From Shewanella intestini (GTDB lineage: Bacteria; Pseudomonadota; Gammaproteobacteria; Enterobacterales; Shewanellaceae), in assembly GCF_018221465.1 (NCBI RefSeq), contig NZ_JAAIKR010000002.1, positions 62,001 to 126,000 of the forward strand: 64,000 nucleotides of DNA, read 5' to 3'. Below are positions 47,569 through 58,625 of the stretch, piece after piece. The notes under the pieces were generated by a model, which was given only the letters and a program-made list of their open reading frames with translations, made no database searches and was not told the origin of the DNA. The translations under genes were made by a program, and so were the position numbers. Position 1 is the stretch's first letter. Every line of letters begins with the position of its first letter.

Positions 47569-48342
47569 TTAAAGGCGAACAGGGATAGCTTCGTTATGTA
47601 AGTATTGCTTAAGGTCGTTGATATCAATAATGCCTTTATGGAACACACTCGCAGCAAGGGCTGCATCGACATTTGCTTGTTCAAAAACCTGTTTAAAGTG
47701 CACCATTTCTCCCGCGCCACCCGAGGCGATCAGTGGTACATCTGATAAGGCGCGGATTAATGATAACTGGGTGATATCGTAGCCACCTCTCACTCCGTCT
47801 TGGTTCATTACATTAAGTACAATTTCACCGCATCCACGTTGTTGGACTTCTTCAACCCAATCTTGGGTAAACCATTGGGTGTCTTTAGTGGCGGCTTCAT
47901 CGCCAGTAAATTGCTTCACTTTATAACTATTACTGGCTTTGTCATAGTAAGAATCGATACCAACTACGATACATTGGCGACCAAACTCATCTTGCAAGCG
48001 TGAAATTAAGCTTGGATCGGTTAACGCCGGCGAGTTAATTGAGATTTTGTCGGCACCAAAAGCCAATTTTTCTCTGGCTTGTTCAATCGTTTTAATGCCG
48101 CCAGCGACACAAAAGGGAATATCAATCTGCTCTGCAACTCGACTGACCCAAGATTTATCGACTACGCGATCGTGAGCGCTGGCAGTGATGTCATAAAATA
48201 CGAGTTCATCTGCCCCTTCAAGTGCATAGCGTGCAGCAAGTGGCACAATATCGCCGACAATTTCATGATCACGAAATTGTACGCCTTTAACAACTTTACC
48301 ATCGCGGACATCTAAACAAGGCACTATGCGTTTGGCCAACAT
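47569..48342 (-). CDS. hisF: imidazole glycerol phosphate synthase, cyclase subunit
   Basis: This 257-residue TIM barrel has the catalytic aspartates in [12 protein letters not shown] near residue 11 and in [10 protein letters not shown] near residue 130. It closes the imidazole ring with ammonia delivered by HisH. It overlaps hisA by 19 bp, typical of translational coupling in this operon. Confidence 0.96.
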   Translation of the reverse strand: MLAKRIVPCLDVRDGKVVKGVQFRDHEIVGDIVPLAARYALEGADELVFYDITASAHDRVVDKSWVSRVAEQIDIPFCVAGGIKTIEQAREKLAFGADKISINSPALTDPSLISRLQDEFGRQCIVVGIDSYYDKASNSYKVKQFTGDEAATKDTQWFTQDWVEEVQQRGCGEIVLNVMNQDGVRGGYDITQLSLIRALSDVPLIASGGAGEMVHFKQVFEQANVDAALAASVFHKGIIDINDLKQYLHNEAIPVRL

Positions 48343-49061
48343 GCAATTGCCTCCTTGACTGTAAAGTTTTCAATTAATAAGGCTTTACCAATAATAATGC
48401 CATTGGCTTGGCTGTCTTTAACTGCTTGAACATCGTCTAAGGTTGCAATGCCACCTGATGCTTGCCAAAGGATCTCAGGGTAAAGGCTAGCAAGCTCTTG
48501 ATATAAATCCGTGTTGGCACCTTGTAGGGTTCCATCGCGGCTAATATCAGTGACTAAAGCATTCTTTAATCCTACTTGTTTAAAGTCTGCTACGAGGCTT
48601 TCAAGTGATTTTCCGCCACCGGATTGCCAACCAGAAACCGCAACAATTTTGTTGCCATTGATGTCAATATTGACATCAAGCGCTAAACAAATGGCATCGC
48701 TGCCATATTTTTTAAACCAACTTTTTACTAATTGTGGATCTTTTACAGCTAGCGAGCCAATAACAACCCGTTTTACCCCAATGTCTAATAGTTCTTTAAC
48801 TTGTGCTTCACTGCGAATCCCGCCACCTACTTGAATGTCAGTTTGCAAGCCTGCAACCAGTTCACCAATAAGTGTAATTTGGCGTTTTTGCGGATCTTTT
48901 GCGCCAGTTAAATCGACAATATGTAAAAGTTTGGCACCTTGGTTTTGGTAAGATTGAAGCTGTGCCAGTGGGCTTAAGTCAAAGGTGGTTTGTTGTTGGT
49001 AATCACCTTGGTATAAACGCACCACTTGACCATCAATTAGGTCAATTGCAGGTATGATCAT
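48324..49061 (-). CDS. hisA: ProFAR isomerase HisA
   Basis: This 245-residue barrel enzyme isomerises ProFAR. The opening [27 protein letters not shown] and the second catalytic aspartate in [12 protein letters not shown] are all present. It overlaps hisH by 4 bp. Confidence 0.96.
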   Translation of the reverse strand: MIIPAIDLIDGQVVRLYQGDYQQQTTFDLSPLAQLQSYQNQGAKLLHIVDLTGAKDPQKRQITLIGELVAGLQTDIQVGGGIRSEAQVKELLDIGVKRVVIGSLAVKDPQLVKSWFKKYGSDAICLALDVNIDINGNKIVAVSGWQSGGGKSLESLVADFKQVGLKNALVTDISRDGTLQGANTDLYQELASLYPEILWQASGGIATLDDVQAVKDSQANGIIIGKALLIENFTVKEAIACWPNA

Positions 49062-49690
49062 TGTGATGTCCCCATATTTAAGAAATTTTGCAGTATTTGT
49101 GCGCCAATTTGGGCGCTTTTTTCAGGGTGAAATTGCACCCCAAAAAAGTTGCCATTGCCAATTGCTGCACTAAACGTTTCACCATATTCACATTGGGCTA
49201 GCGTGTATTGGCTAATAGGTGCTTTAAAGCTATGGACAAAATACACATAGCTGCCGTTGGCAATGCCTTTAAAAAGCGGGTGGTTACCGACTTGAATTTG
49301 GTTCCATCCCATGTGCGGTAGCGGCAATCCTTGACTATTTAATGCCGTTATTTGCGTGGGGATGACATTCAAACACTCAACATTTGATTGAGCGCGTCCG
49401 CCGTGCTCTTTTGACAACGCTGATAACATTTGCATACCTAAACAAACACCTAAAATGGGTTGGGTTAAGCTTTTAATTACAGTGACTAAATCACGATTAT
49501 TCAATGCATCCATTGCTGCGCCAGCAGTGCCAACACCGGGCAGCACCACCCGAGTGGCAGCTTTAATTTGTGCATGTTCTGCTGTCACGACAACGTTGGC
49601 ATTTAATCGCTCGAAAGCATATTTAACAGAGCTTAAATTTGCGCATCCTGTATCGATGATTACTGTAATATCATTGGCATTTACAGACAT
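49058..49690 (-). CDS. hisH: imidazole glycerol phosphate synthase, glutaminase subunit
   Basis: This 210-residue class I glutamine amidotransferase supplies ammonia to HisF. The oxyanion strand PGVGTAG, the nucleophile in GVCLGMQML and the His-Glu pair in VQFHPEKS are all visible. The ATG at 49690 follows AGGAG at good spacing; a GTG two codons earlier is too close. The ribosome site overlaps the hisB stop. Confidence 0.95.
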   Translation of the reverse strand: MSVNANDITVIIDTGCANLSSVKYAFERLNANVVVTAEHAQIKAATRVVLPGVGTAGAAMDALNNRDLVTVIKSLTQPILGVCLGMQMLSALSKEHGGRAQSNVECLNVIPTQITALNSQGLPLPHMGWNQIQVGNHPLFKGIANGSYVYFVHSFKAPISQYTLAQCEYGETFSAAIGNGNFFGVQFHPEKSAQIGAQILQNFLNMGTSQ

Positions 49691-49698
49691 TTTCACTC

Positions 49699-50766
49699 CT
49701 AAAGTACGCCTTTACTTGATGGTAATATGTCGCCTTCGACTTTCACTGCTTGGCGTAATGTTCTGCCGAGAACTTTAAATAAGGCTTCAACCTTGTGGTG
49801 ATCGTTTTCACCTTCAGTGCTCAGATGTAGCGTACAACGCAAACCATCAGCAAAAGAACGGAAGAAATGCGGCACCATTTCTGTTGCCATTTCGCCAACT
49901 AATTCGCGGTCAAATTGGGCATCAAATTTGATAAAAGGTCGACCTGAAATATCCATTAAACATTGGCCGTTAGCTTCATCCATTGGTAGGCTAAAACCAA
50001 AGCGGGCAATACCGCGTTTGTCGCCTAAGGCTTGGCGAATGGCATCACCGATTGCCAGTGCGGTGTCTTCAACACTGTGGTGGTCATCAATTTCAAGATC
50101 ACCATCAACGCTAACATCCATTTTAAAGTTACCGTGAGTTTGAATTTGATCAAGCATATGATCAAAGAAGCCGATACCTGTGTTAATGGTGCCTTTTTGT
50201 TGCTTATCTAAGTCTACGCTGACGCGAATATCAGTTTCTTTAGTTGTGCGAGTAACCTGTGACTGCCTGTTAGTATTTAACAATGCATCGCAAATGTTAT
50301 CCCAATTTAAGCTGGTGCGGTTATATTGAAAACTATTAATCCCCATGGCATTGGCAAGTTCAATATCGGTGCTACGATCGCCGATGACAAACGACTGGGT
50401 AAAATCGACTTTCCCTTGAGTTAAGTAATCTTTTACTAGCCCTAATTTGGGCTTACGACAGCTACAATTATCGTTGTCAAAATGTGGACATATCACCACA
50501 TCATCAAAGTTTATCCCTTGACTACTAAATATATTCATCATCATATTGTGTGGCGCATCAAAGTCAGCTTGTGGGAAGGAGTCTGTGCCTAAGCCATCTT
50601 GATTACTTACCATCACCAGTTTATAGCCCGCACGTTGCAGCTTAAGTAATGCGGGGATGACCTGTGGTTCAAAGACTAACTTCTCTAGTGTATCTAGCTG
50701 TTTATCTATTGCTGGCTCTTCAACTAAAGTGCCATCTCTATCGATGAATAAAATCTTTTGCTTCAT
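49699..50766 (-). CDS. hisB: bifunctional histidinol-phosphatase / IGP dehydratase
   Basis: This 355-residue fusion combines an N-terminal HAD phosphatase ([12 protein letters not shown], zinc loop [14 protein letters not shown]) with a C-terminal IGP dehydratase carrying two metal histidine clusters ([23 protein letters not shown]). The fused form is typical of gammaproteobacteria. A 133-bp gap separates it from hisC, the only large gap inside the operon. Confidence 0.96.
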   Translation of the reverse strand: MKQKILFIDRDGTLVEEPAIDKQLDTLEKLVFEPQVIPALLKLQRAGYKLVMVSNQDGLGTDSFPQADFDAPHNMMMNIFSSQGINFDDVVICPHFDNDNCSCRKPKLGLVKDYLTQGKVDFTQSFVIGDRSTDIELANAMGINSFQYNRTSLNWDNICDALLNTNRQSQVTRTTKETDIRVSVDLDKQQKGTINTGIGFFDHMLDQIQTHGNFKMDVSVDGDLEIDDHHSVEDTALAIGDAIRQALGDKRGIARFGFSLPMDEANGQCLMDISGRPFIKFDAQFDRELVGEMATEMVPHFFRSFADGLRCTLHLSTEGENDHHKVEALFKVLGRTLRQAVKVEGDILPSSKGVL

Positions 50767-50899
50767 GTTAGGGCCTTAAATAATGTTCTTATCGTAATCT
50801 GTTACTGCGTGTTATTGGAGTAATTACACGTATTTTGATTAATGTAGTAACGGGTATTGATTAACAAAGATAATCGTTAAATACACCCGGTCATCAAAT
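50767..50899 (-). other. 133-bp gap inside the his operon (hisC-hisB)
   Basis: All other junctions in the operon overlap or touch. The gap can fold GTTACT with AGTAAC and CGTGT with ACACG on the minus strand. An internal promoter or processing site is possible, but I cannot support one firmly. Confidence 0.3.
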
Positions 50900-51934
50900 T
50901 TATGATGATAATGCCGTGATTAAAGTTTGTGTTTGGGCAGCATTGGTAAAGCTAAATCTAATTGCATTGGCTAACCGCGTGTCTTTATATGCACGTGCAA
51001 CAATGCCATTTTTTGCTAATTTTGTTTGTACAGCTGCAACATCGCTAAAGTGTGCCAACACAAAATTTCCAAATGGCGTAACACTGGTCGCGCCTATTGC
51101 CGTTAATGCGGTAGTTAACTTTTGCCCTTGAACATTGAGTTCACTCACTTGTTGCTGCATTAATGCAATATTTGATTGGCTTAATGCGTTAGTGGCAACT
51201 TGCGCTACGGGTAATGGCACCGGATAAGGCGCAATTACGCGCATGACTAAATCGATAACGGCTTCATTCGCTAATAAAAATCCACAACGTGCTCCAGCTA
51301 AAGCAAACGCTTTAGATAAGGTTCTCAGGATCACGACATTTGGGTAACGTTCTAATAAATCAGTGCTTGTGTATTGAGGGCTAAACTCAATATAAGCTTC
51401 ATCGATAACAACTAACGTCTCAGGCATGCTTGCGACAGCAGCCGCTAACTGTGATTTATCAATAATACTGCCAGTTGGGTTATTTGGATTACAGATAAAG
51501 ACCAATTTTGCAGCTTGGGCTTTATCTTGCCAACCATGGGGAAGTTGGTAATCATCAGTCAGTTGTATTTCATTTACACCAATATTAAACGTGCCTGCAC
51601 TAATGGCATACATACCATAGGTAGGGCCAAAGGTGGCAATGGTGTCTTTTCCGGGTTCGCAGAAGGTACGAATAAGCAGTTCAATCGCTTCATCAGCACC
51701 ACGACAAGTTACTATGCGGCTTTGTTTAACTTGACTATAACGACTATAAGCAGCAATCAATGCCGGCGGTTGGCATTCTGGGTATCGATTTAATCCATCG
51801 AGTTCGCTGTTATTGTAAGGTGATTCATTGGCGTTAATCCAAATATCCCCTTGGCCACCAATGCGCCTTGCACTTTGATATGGCGTGAGCGTTAACAGTT
51901 CAGGTCTGGCGAGTTTATTGGCATTAAAGGTCAT
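50900..51934 (-). CDS. hisC: histidinol-phosphate aminotransferase
   Basis: This 344-residue fold-type I PLP enzyme has IWINANESPYNN at the substrate end, CNPNNPTGSI, DEAYIEF and the Schiff-base lysine in LRTLSKAFALAGARCGFLL. The ATG at 51934 has AAGGA 8 bases before; a GTG at 51940 overlaps the hisD stop and is too close to that site. Confidence 0.96.
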   Translation of the reverse strand: MTFNANKLARPELLTLTPYQSARRIGGQGDIWINANESPYNNSELDGLNRYPECQPPALIAAYSRYSQVKQSRIVTCRGADEAIELLIRTFCEPGKDTIATFGPTYGMYAISAGTFNIGVNEIQLTDDYQLPHGWQDKAQAAKLVFICNPNNPTGSIIDKSQLAAAVASMPETLVVIDEAYIEFSPQYTSTDLLERYPNVVILRTLSKAFALAGARCGFLLANEAVIDLVMRVIAPYPVPLPVAQVATNALSQSNIALMQQQVSELNVQGQKLTTALTAIGATSVTPFGNFVLAHFSDVAAVQTKLAKNGIVARAYKDTRLANAIRFSFTNAAQTQTLITALSS

Positions 51935-51936
51935 GT

Positions 51937-53259
51937 TCACAATCCTTGTTTAATTGTGGCCATGCGCACAGCAACCGCATTTTTATGTGCCTGTAATAAC
52001 TCATTCTCAGCTAATGTCATCACCGTTTCACTAAGTGTGGTTAACCCGTGTGATGTTAGTTCTTGCACGGTAAAGCGGCGACTAAAATCGGCTAACGATA
52101 AGCTTGAATAATTACGGCTATAACCATAAGTTGGTAAAACATGATTAGTACCACTGGCATAATCCCCAACTGATTCAGGTGTATATGCCCCAAGGAAAAC
52201 GCTGCCTGCTGCGCGAATATTTGTTAACACTTCTCGCGGTTGCTCTGTTTGAATGATTAAGTGCTCAGGACCATATTGATTAGATACTTTTGCCGCATCG
52301 ATTAAATCTTTAACAACGATACTTCGTGAACAAGACAATGCTTGTGAAGCAATCTCTTTTCTTGGTAATTTAGCAAGCTGCTCATCTAAAGCACGATTAA
52401 CTGCAGTAGCCTGTTCATTTGATGTGGTCACTAAAATGGCTTGTGAGTCTGGCCCATGTTCAGCTTGTGACAGTAAATCAGCGGCAACAAAATCTGGATT
52501 GGCTTTATCATCCGCTATGACTAGTACCTCTGATGGCCCAGCAGGCATATCAATGGCAACACTAATGCGACTGTCTTGTGAAACCAGACGTTTTGCTTCA
52601 GTGACATAACGGTTGCCAGGACCAAAGATTTTGTCAACTTGCGGGATAGAGTCGGTGCCAAATGCTAATGCTGCAATGGCTTGTGCGCCGCCCACTTGAA
52701 ATATGTCTGTGATTCCACAAACGGTTGCAGCATAAATGATGGCATCATTAATAGGAGGAGGGCTAACTAAGACTCTTGTTTTACAACCGGCAATTCTAGC
52801 TGGGATTGCCAGCATCATTACTGTTGAAATAAGCGGCGCAGTGCCACCTGGGATATACAAGCCTACACGCTCAATAGCTTCACTTTTTAATTCACATCGC
52901 ACACCTGGTTGGGTGTTTATATCAATGGCTTTAAACGATTGCGCTTGGTTAAAGCTTTCTATATTTTCAGCAGCATGTAATATGGCATTTTTTAATGATG
53001 GTGCAACGTTTGAACAAGCAGTATCAATTTGTGCTTTTGATACTTTTAAAACGTTGGTTTGTGCATTATCAAAACGTTGGTTAAACATTTTTAGTGCGTC
53101 GTCACCTTCATTAATAACTTGTTCAATAATATCAGTGACTTGTGATTCTACTTTTGACTCACCAACTAATGGTGAGCGTTGTAACGCTTGTTTTTGAGCT
53201 GTAGCATTTAAGGTATCCCAGTCAACACACTGCATTTTAATTTGCTTGTTCATTGTCAT
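51937..53259 (-). CDS. hisD: histidinol dehydrogenase
   Basis: This 440-residue zinc enzyme performs the last two oxidations to histidine. Family blocks include ERVGLYIPGGTAPLISTVMM, FGPGNRYVTEAKR, DMPAGPSEVLVIAD and the catalytic segment YGPEHLI. The start overlaps the hisG stop (TAATG); an ATG two codons later is equally possible. Confidence 0.96.
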   Translation of the reverse strand: MTMNKQIKMQCVDWDTLNATAQKQALQRSPLVGESKVESQVTDIIEQVINEGDDALKMFNQRFDNAQTNVLKVSKAQIDTACSNVAPSLKNAILHAAENIESFNQAQSFKAIDINTQPGVRCELKSEAIERVGLYIPGGTAPLISTVMMLAIPARIAGCKTRVLVSPPPINDAIIYAATVCGITDIFQVGGAQAIAALAFGTDSIPQVDKIFGPGNRYVTEAKRLVSQDSRISVAIDMPAGPSEVLVIADDKANPDFVAADLLSQAEHGPDSQAILVTTSNEQATAVNRALDEQLAKLPRKEIASQALSCSRSIVVKDLIDAAKVSNQYGPEHLIIQTEQPREVLTNIRAAGSVFLGAYTPESVGDYASGTNHVLPTYGYSRNYSSLSLADFSRRFTVQELTSHGLTTLSETVMTLAENELLQAHKNAVAVRMATIKQGL

Positions 53260-54158
53260 TACCCCATCATTTTTTCTATTGGCATAACTAGAATGGAACT
53301 CGCACCTAACGCAGTTAATTCTTCCATGGTATCCCAGAATAAGTCTTCACTTGATACCGCGTGAATGGCAACGCGGTTAGTATCATCATTTAGCGGCAAA
53401 ACTGTTGGGTTTTCAGCTCCAGGCAGTAACGCCACAATTTGGTCTAACGTTTCGGTTGGCGCGTGTAATAAAATATATTTACTTTCGCGGGCTGTGATCA
53501 CGCCATTCATTCTAGAAATGAGTTTATTAATTAACGCTTGTTTTGAAGGGGATTGCTCGGTAGTTGACTGAATTAAACAGGCTTTAGAACGGTAGATAAC
53601 GTCAGTTTCATATAAGCCATTTGCTTCGAGTGTGGCGCCGGTTGAAACGAGATCACATATACCGTCCGCTAAACCTGCTCGGGGTGCAACTTCCACAGAA
53701 CCTTTAAGCATACAATCGCTATAATTAATGTTTTGCTGTTTCATATAACGGCGTAATAAATTCGGATAAGAAGTCGCAATACGTAAGCCTTCAAGAGAGT
53801 TAGCATTGTCATATTTAAATTCGTTTGGTACCGCAAGCGATAAACGACAACCACCAAAATCTAACTCGCGCAATTTTTTATATTGTGCCGGTTTGCCAGT
53901 GTCTTGACGTTCTATCTGCTCTTCTTCAAGTACGTTTTCACCAATAATGCCCAAATCGACAACGCCATCCATAATTAATCCAGGAATGTCATCGTCACGG
54001 ACACGTAATAAGTCAATTGGCATATTGTCTGACGGGGCGATTAGGCGTTGTTCGTTCACGGTGAATTTTACCCCGCAACCTTTAAGGAGTTTTTGCGACT
54101 CTTTTGATAATCGACCAGATTTTTGTATCGCGATACGTAAACGGTTTGACTCACTCAT
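53259..54158 (-). CDS. hisG: ATP phosphoribosyltransferase, long form
   Basis: This 299-residue enzyme commits ATP and PRPP to histidine synthesis. It opens [20 protein letters not shown], has [17 protein letters not shown] for PRPP binding, and ends with the ACT-like regulatory domain ([13 protein letters not shown]) through which histidine inhibits it. The length is that of the self-sufficient hexameric form without HisZ. Attenuation by the upstream leader controls the operon. Confidence 0.96.
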   Translation of the reverse strand: MSESNRLRIAIQKSGRLSKESQKLLKGCGVKFTVNEQRLIAPSDNMPIDLLRVRDDDIPGLIMDGVVDLGIIGENVLEEEQIERQDTGKPAQYKKLRELDFGGCRLSLAVPNEFKYDNANSLEGLRIATSYPNLLRRYMKQQNINYSDCMLKGSVEVAPRAGLADGICDLVSTGATLEANGLYETDVIYRSKACLIQSTTEQSPSKQALINKLISRMNGVITARESKYILLHAPTETLDQIVALLPGAENPTVLPLNDDTNRVAIHAVSSEDLFWDTMEELTALGASSILVMPIEKMMG

Positions 54159-54200
54159 ATTGAAATTCCTATAAATTGATAATACTAATTAATGATAATT

Positions 54201-54239
54201 CAGGTATAAAAAAACCCCTGAAATTCCTTTCAGGGGTTT
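54201..54239 (-). terminator. his operon attenuator terminator
   Basis: On the minus strand AAACCCCTGAAA and TTTCAGGGGTTT pair perfectly over 12 bp around a GGAA loop and run into seven T residues. It lies between hisL and hisG. Confidence 0.9.
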
Positions 54240-54269
54240 AATGATAGGTATCACCACCGAAAGGACAAA

Positions 54270-54298
54270 AACCTTCGGCAGTTAAGCATCCGAAGGCT
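54270..54298 (-). promoter_or_regulatory. his leader pause/antiterminator stem
   Basis: CCTTCGG and CCGAAGG pair across a 13-nt loop directly after the leader peptide stop, in the position of the competing hairpins of attenuators. Confidence 0.6.
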
Positions 54299-54344
54299 AC
54301 TGCGTATGATGATGGTGATGAAAAGTCACTGTTCGGATGTTCAT
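54297..54344 (-). CDS. hisL: his operon leader peptide HisL
   Basis: This 15-residue peptide, MNIRTVTFHHHHHTQ, has five consecutive histidines. AAAGAG lies upstream of the ATG. Ribosome stalling on the histidine codons when histidyl-tRNA is scarce would prevent the terminator downstream from forming. It has fewer histidines than the seven of Escherichia coli. Confidence 0.93.
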   Translation of the reverse strand: MNIRTVTFHHHHHTQ

Positions 54345-54839
54345 AAAATACTCTTTAATAATTGAATAAAATTGATTATCAATTGCTGATGTTCATTTAA
54401 ATTACTCTTATTTAATTTTGTTTGCAATAGTCATTCACAACAATATTTGTATATATGAACCCAAATGTTCAGGGTTGTAAATTAATACGTTTTCATAAAA
54501 TAACAGTCAAATGTAAGCTAAAGCCGTCATTGAACCCTGTTGTTGTGTTAGCTAAGTAAGCTTTTGGGGTTTATTTTTTTGAGTGATTAGTTACAAATTG
54601 GTTGCCGATTAAACATTAAATTTACATCCAATTGTATTTAATAAAAAACTTTGCTTCCTATTTTACGATATAATACAGTGTGTTAGAGGTGTTGTTGTTC
54701 GTTAGGGTTATTTACACTTTTATTAAAAACTGTTCATTATTTGTGTGGCAATTTTTTATTGAATTATAATCTTTTTATTAACATTTACTTCAAGCTTGCA
54801 AATATTATTGAGTCACAATTTATGGAAGGTGTAATACAT
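54345..54839. other. regulatory intergenic region, 495 bp
   Basis: This divergent AT-rich region carries the his promoter on the left and the third chemoreceptor's promoter on the right. A GCCGATTA element at 54605-54612 resembles a sigma-28 -10 sequence but has no matching TAAA at 15 bp. Confidence 0.5.
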
Positions 54840-56390
54840 ATGTTTACAATCAAACAAAAACTGCTTTTTGCCTGTTCTCTGCTTTTGTTACTCACCATTA
54901 TGACCGGTGGCATTGGCTATATGGGGTTAAAAGACATTTCGCAAACCAGTACCCAAATGAGTAATGTCGCTAAGTTTAAAGATAAAATTTATCAAATTAG
55001 ACTGTCCCAAGCAGATTTCATGATTACTAAAAATGAGCAATTATTGGTTCAGTTTGATCAACAAGTAGCCTCGTTAACAAATGATTTATCGGAATGGCAA
55101 AATGACTTTGCTGAAGGAGACGAGTTAGTTGTTGTTAAGGAATCAAAAAATCTATTGATGAATTATCAATCCAAGGCTCATGTTGAGATGTCTAAAAAAA
55201 GTAGTGATACTTCGCAAGCTAATACGCAAGAAGTCATTAACCTGGCAAAAAAACTGAGCGCAAACATGGATCAATTATTTGAGCTTGAACTTGCCTCTGT
55301 CGATGCACAAACGCAATCTAGTGACATGAATATTGTGGCTGTTATTGTTGTGTCTATTTTAATTTCGCTTGCGATTGTCTTTAGCTTAATTAAAGCTGTT
55401 TATCCCGCAGTAGGTGGCGAGCCTCTAGATATCCAAAAGATAATTGAGCGCGTAGCAAATGGTGATTTACAAATTAATACAGCCGATAGAGAAAAGCATT
55501 CAGGTATTTACGCTGCTATTCTTAACATGGTAGTGAGTTTAAGGGAAATCATTGCCGATATTAACGAGCAGTCTATTGGCGTTAGAAATATTTCTGATTC
55601 GCTTGAAAAATCTGTTGATGAAACGAGAGCGAGTTCTGATATTCAGGTTGAGCAAATGGAAATGACGGCTACTGCAATGAATGAAATGGTCGCAACAGTA
55701 GAAGGTATTTCACAAAATGCCCAACAAGCATCAGATGCCGCTAATGAAACTTATAAATTTGCAAAAAATGGGGTTGAAATGGCCTCAAATACATCGGTTT
55801 GCATTCAAAAATTAGGTACTGATGTTCACAATGTCGCTGGCACGATTAATAATCTAAAAAGCGAAACCGAAAACATGGGAGAAATTCTTAATGTTATTCG
55901 TGACGTGGCTGAACAAACAAACTTACTTGCATTAAATGCCGCAATTGAGGCAGCGCGTGCCGGTGAACAAGGTCGAGGCTTTGCTGTTGTTGCTGATGAA
56001 GTTCGCTCTCTTGCAAGTCGCACACAAGTCAGTATTGAGTCAATTAACGTCACTATTAACCGCTTACAAGATGAAGTGGTTAAATCGGTAAACTTAATGG
56101 AAGAAAGTCAATCAGAAGCAAATAACGCGGTTGAAATGGCAATTGAAACGCGTAACTCACTTGACTCAATCATGAGCTCGGTTGAACAAATCCAGGATAT
56201 GAATACACAAATTGCGACAGCAGCGGAAGAACAAAATGCGGTCGCTAATGAAATTAACCAGTCAGTGACTGAAGTAAGCAATCGAGCTTACGAAACTAAC
56301 CAAAATGCGAAAGATGCCAATGAAGCAACGCAAACATTAGCAGGTGTTTCTGAAAGCTTAGCGAGCATTAACCAAAGATTTAGAACTTAA
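54840..56390 (+). CDS. methyl-accepting chemotaxis protein
   Basis: This 516-residue receptor has a membrane segment at about 8-28, a helical periplasmic domain of roughly 140 residues with [18 protein letters not shown], a second membrane segment near 170-190, a short HAMP region ([22 protein letters not shown]), and a signalling domain with [28 protein letters not shown] lies upstream of the ATG at 54840; the frame runs 33 codons further without a better start. It is a single gene. Confidence 0.92.
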   Translation: MFTIKQKLLFACSLLLLLTIMTGGIGYMGLKDISQTSTQMSNVAKFKDKIYQIRLSQADFMITKNEQLLVQFDQQVASLTNDLSEWQNDFAEGDELVVVKESKNLLMNYQSKAHVEMSKKSSDTSQANTQEVINLAKKLSANMDQLFELELASVDAQTQSSDMNIVAVIVVSILISLAIVFSLIKAVYPAVGGEPLDIQKIIERVANGDLQINTADREKHSGIYAAILNMVVSLREIIADINEQSIGVRNISDSLEKSVDETRASSDIQVEQMEMTATAMNEMVATVEGISQNAQQASDAANETYKFAKNGVEMASNTSVCIQKLGTDVHNVAGTINNLKSETENMGEILNVIRDVAEQTNLLALNAAIEAARAGEQGRGFAVVADEVRSLASRTQVSIESINVTINRLQDEVVKSVNLMEESQSEANNAVEMAIETRNSLDSIMSSVEQIQDMNTQIATAAEEQNAVANEINQSVTEVSNRAYETNQNAKDANEATQTLAGVSESLASINQRFRT

Positions 56391-56482
56391 TCGTATATAA
56401 GGTGCACCATTTTTAGATTAAACTATCAAGATAATCTTGCACGCTAACAACACGTTACTTTAAAAAGTTAACGATTAATATC

Positions 56483-56522
56483 ACAACATATGAACGCTCC
56501 AACGTTCATATGTTGTTTTGTT
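56483..56522 (+). terminator. terminator of the third chemoreceptor gene
   Basis: ACAACATATGAACG and CGTTCATATGTTGT pair perfectly over 14 bp with a 6-nt loop, followed by a T-rich tail. Confidence 0.85.
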
Positions 56523-56573
56523 TTTAATGCTGGTGAATGTGTATTTTGACGATTGATAAAGGAAAGGCTGCAC

Positions 56574-58517
56574 TTGTCTTTAATATCCCATACCCACGCA
56601 GCTTTTGAGCCTGCAGGGGCTCTTTCTCTGTATTTTGACCATTATCGGGTCAGACAACCTCAATTAGACATGGCTGTCGCCGTTGCGAAAGCCATTGTTC
56701 ATAAATCAACATTAGTATTGGAAGCAGGGACTGGGGTAGGGAAAACCTATGCTTATCTCGTTCCGGCTATCTTAAGCGGTAAGCAAGTTATTATTAGTAC
56801 TGGCAGTAAGAATCTGCAAGAGCAGCTATTTATAAAAGATTTACCGCAAGTATTGTCAGTGTTAGGTGTCAGTCCCCGTGTGGCGTTATTAAAAGGGCGT
56901 AATAATTACCTGTGTCAATTACGCTTGCAAAGTGTTATGGAGGATGCCAGTCGTTATGAAGCACAGTATCTTGATGATTTACTTAAAATAAACCAGTGGG
57001 CCATATTAAGTAAAGATGGTGATATAGGGAATCTAACCACGGTTTCTGAATTTTCTCGCGTTATTAATCAAGTGGTGAGTACCAAAGAAAGCTGCACAGG
57101 TAAGCGCTGTGAGTTTTATGACAGTTGTTTTACCCGCAAAGCGCGTATTAAAGCCATTGAAGCGAAAATTATTGTGGTTAATCACCATTTGTTTTTTGCT
57201 GACCGCTTGTTAAAAGATACTGGCTTTGCTGAATTATTGCCTGACCCTGATATTGTTATATTTGATGAGGCGCATTTATTGCCTGATATTTGCATTAACT
57301 ATTTTGGCGATAATATAACCACGCGTGAACTGGATAAGTGCTTGAATGGCTTGATAGAAATACATAAACAACAGGTTAGAGATTCCATTCAAATTGAACA
57401 AGTAAGTTTTCGCTGTTTACAAAAATTATCCCAATGGCAACAGGGGTTGATAACTCACAATATTGACAATTATCGTCACGTATTAGCGAATAAAGCGCTT
57501 GCAGTCGCGGGTTGGGATTTAATTGATGAGTTAACAAGCTTACAGCGTATATTAACGGCACATCTTGGGCGTGTTGAAGCGTTAGATGCATGTTTTGAAA
57601 CGTTGGCGGCAATTTGCGAACGCTTGCGATTATTTTTCGAGTGTAATGATCCTAATGCTGCTTATAGCGTTGATACCACAGCAAAACATGTGATGTTACG
57701 TGTGGCACCCATTAATATTGCTAAGCAATGTGAAGCTTTGTTTTGTCAGCCAACAAGTTGGATTTTTACTTCCGCAACCTTGCAGGTTCAGCGGCAATTA
57801 CTGCACTTTACCCAAGAAATGGGGCTTAAGAGTGCCGACAAAATCATTCTCGATAGCCCATTTGATTACCCAAATCAAGCCATGTTATGTGTGCCAAGAC
57901 ATCTAGGGCAACGCCAACGTCATATTCAAGATGATGCAGATAATATCTCGTACTATTTACAGCAATTTGTTGAAGTATGTGCAAAAGCGGTGAATGCCGC
58001 TCAAGGACGAACATTTATATTGTTTACTAGCCACCAAATGCTCAAATTGGTTGCCAATGCGTTAGTCGGCAAAATCAAATATCCAATGTTGGTGCAAGGA
58101 CAAGCAAGTAAACAAAGCTTACTGAGTAAATATCGCCAATTAGGCAATGCTGTTTTGCTTGGCACTAACAGTTTTTGGGAAGGCGTAGATGTGAGGGGAA
58201 AGTTATTAAGCTGCGTGATTATTGATAAATTACCCTTTATTAGTCCTGATAACACCTTGTATAAAGCCAGGGCGAGTAATATAGCCCAGCAACAACAAGA
58301 TCCTTTTGCCAACATTTCACTGCCACAAGCGGTGATTGCATTAAAACAAGGCGTTGGGCGTCTCATACGCGATGAAAAAGATTTAGGGGTACTGATATTG
58401 TGTGATAACCGAATTGTTAATCGCCCTTATGGCGAAGCATTTTTACAATCATTACCACCGATGCATCGGACGCGAGATTTAGATACCGCATTGGCTTTTT
58501 TAAAAACCATTAAGTAG
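56574..58517 (+). CDS. yoaA: DinG-family ATP-dependent DNA helicase YoaA
   Basis: This 647-residue superfamily 2 helicase has Walker A in LEAGTGVGKTYAYLVPA, the iron-sulfur cysteines in CTGKRCEFYDSC and nearby, the DEAH box in VIFDEAHLLPD, and the late motif ALKQGVGRLIRDEKD. In Escherichia coli YoaA acts with HolC at stalled forks. No in-frame ATG occurs before residue 33 or so, past conserved sequence, while TTG at 56574 has GGAAAGG upstream, so a TTG start is likely. Confidence 0.92.
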   Translation: MSLISHTHAAFEPAGALSLYFDHYRVRQPQLDMAVAVAKAIVHKSTLVLEAGTGVGKTYAYLVPAILSGKQVIISTGSKNLQEQLFIKDLPQVLSVLGVSPRVALLKGRNNYLCQLRLQSVMEDASRYEAQYLDDLLKINQWAILSKDGDIGNLTTVSEFSRVINQVVSTKESCTGKRCEFYDSCFTRKARIKAIEAKIIVVNHHLFFADRLLKDTGFAELLPDPDIVIFDEAHLLPDICINYFGDNITTRELDKCLNGLIEIHKQQVRDSIQIEQVSFRCLQKLSQWQQGLITHNIDNYRHVLANKALAVAGWDLIDELTSLQRILTAHLGRVEALDACFETLAAICERLRLFFECNDPNAAYSVDTTAKHVMLRVAPINIAKQCEALFCQPTSWIFTSATLQVQRQLLHFTQEMGLKSADKIILDSPFDYPNQAMLCVPRHLGQRQRHIQDDADNISYYLQQFVEVCAKAVNAAQGRTFILFTSHQMLKLVANALVGKIKYPMLVQGQASKQSLLSKYRQLGNAVLLGTNSFWEGVDVRGKLLSCVIIDKLPFISPDNTLYKARASNIAQQQQDPFANISLPQAVIALKQGVGRLIRDEKDLGVLILCDNRIVNRPYGEAFLQSLPPMHRTRDLDTALAFLKTIK

Positions 58518-58571
58518 ACACAGTATCATTACTTTGTTGAATTACTGAGTTTGGTTTCTTTTGTCTGTCAG

Positions 58572-58591
58572 CGCTATCGGTTATGATAGCG
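58572..58591. repeat. hairpin before tsaB
   Basis: CGCTATC and GATAGCG pair perfectly over 7 bp with a 6-nt loop, followed by a T-rich stretch. It may terminate yoaA transcripts or affect the tsaB leader. Confidence 0.4.
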
Positions 58592-58625
58592 ACCTTATTT
58601 ATTTTTAATGTGGTTACGCCTTTTT

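Noticed and set aside
54586-54612. sigma-28 promoter for the third chemoreceptor
   Set aside because: GCCGATTA is present but no TAAA occurs 15 bp upstream, and it is 228 bp from the start codon.
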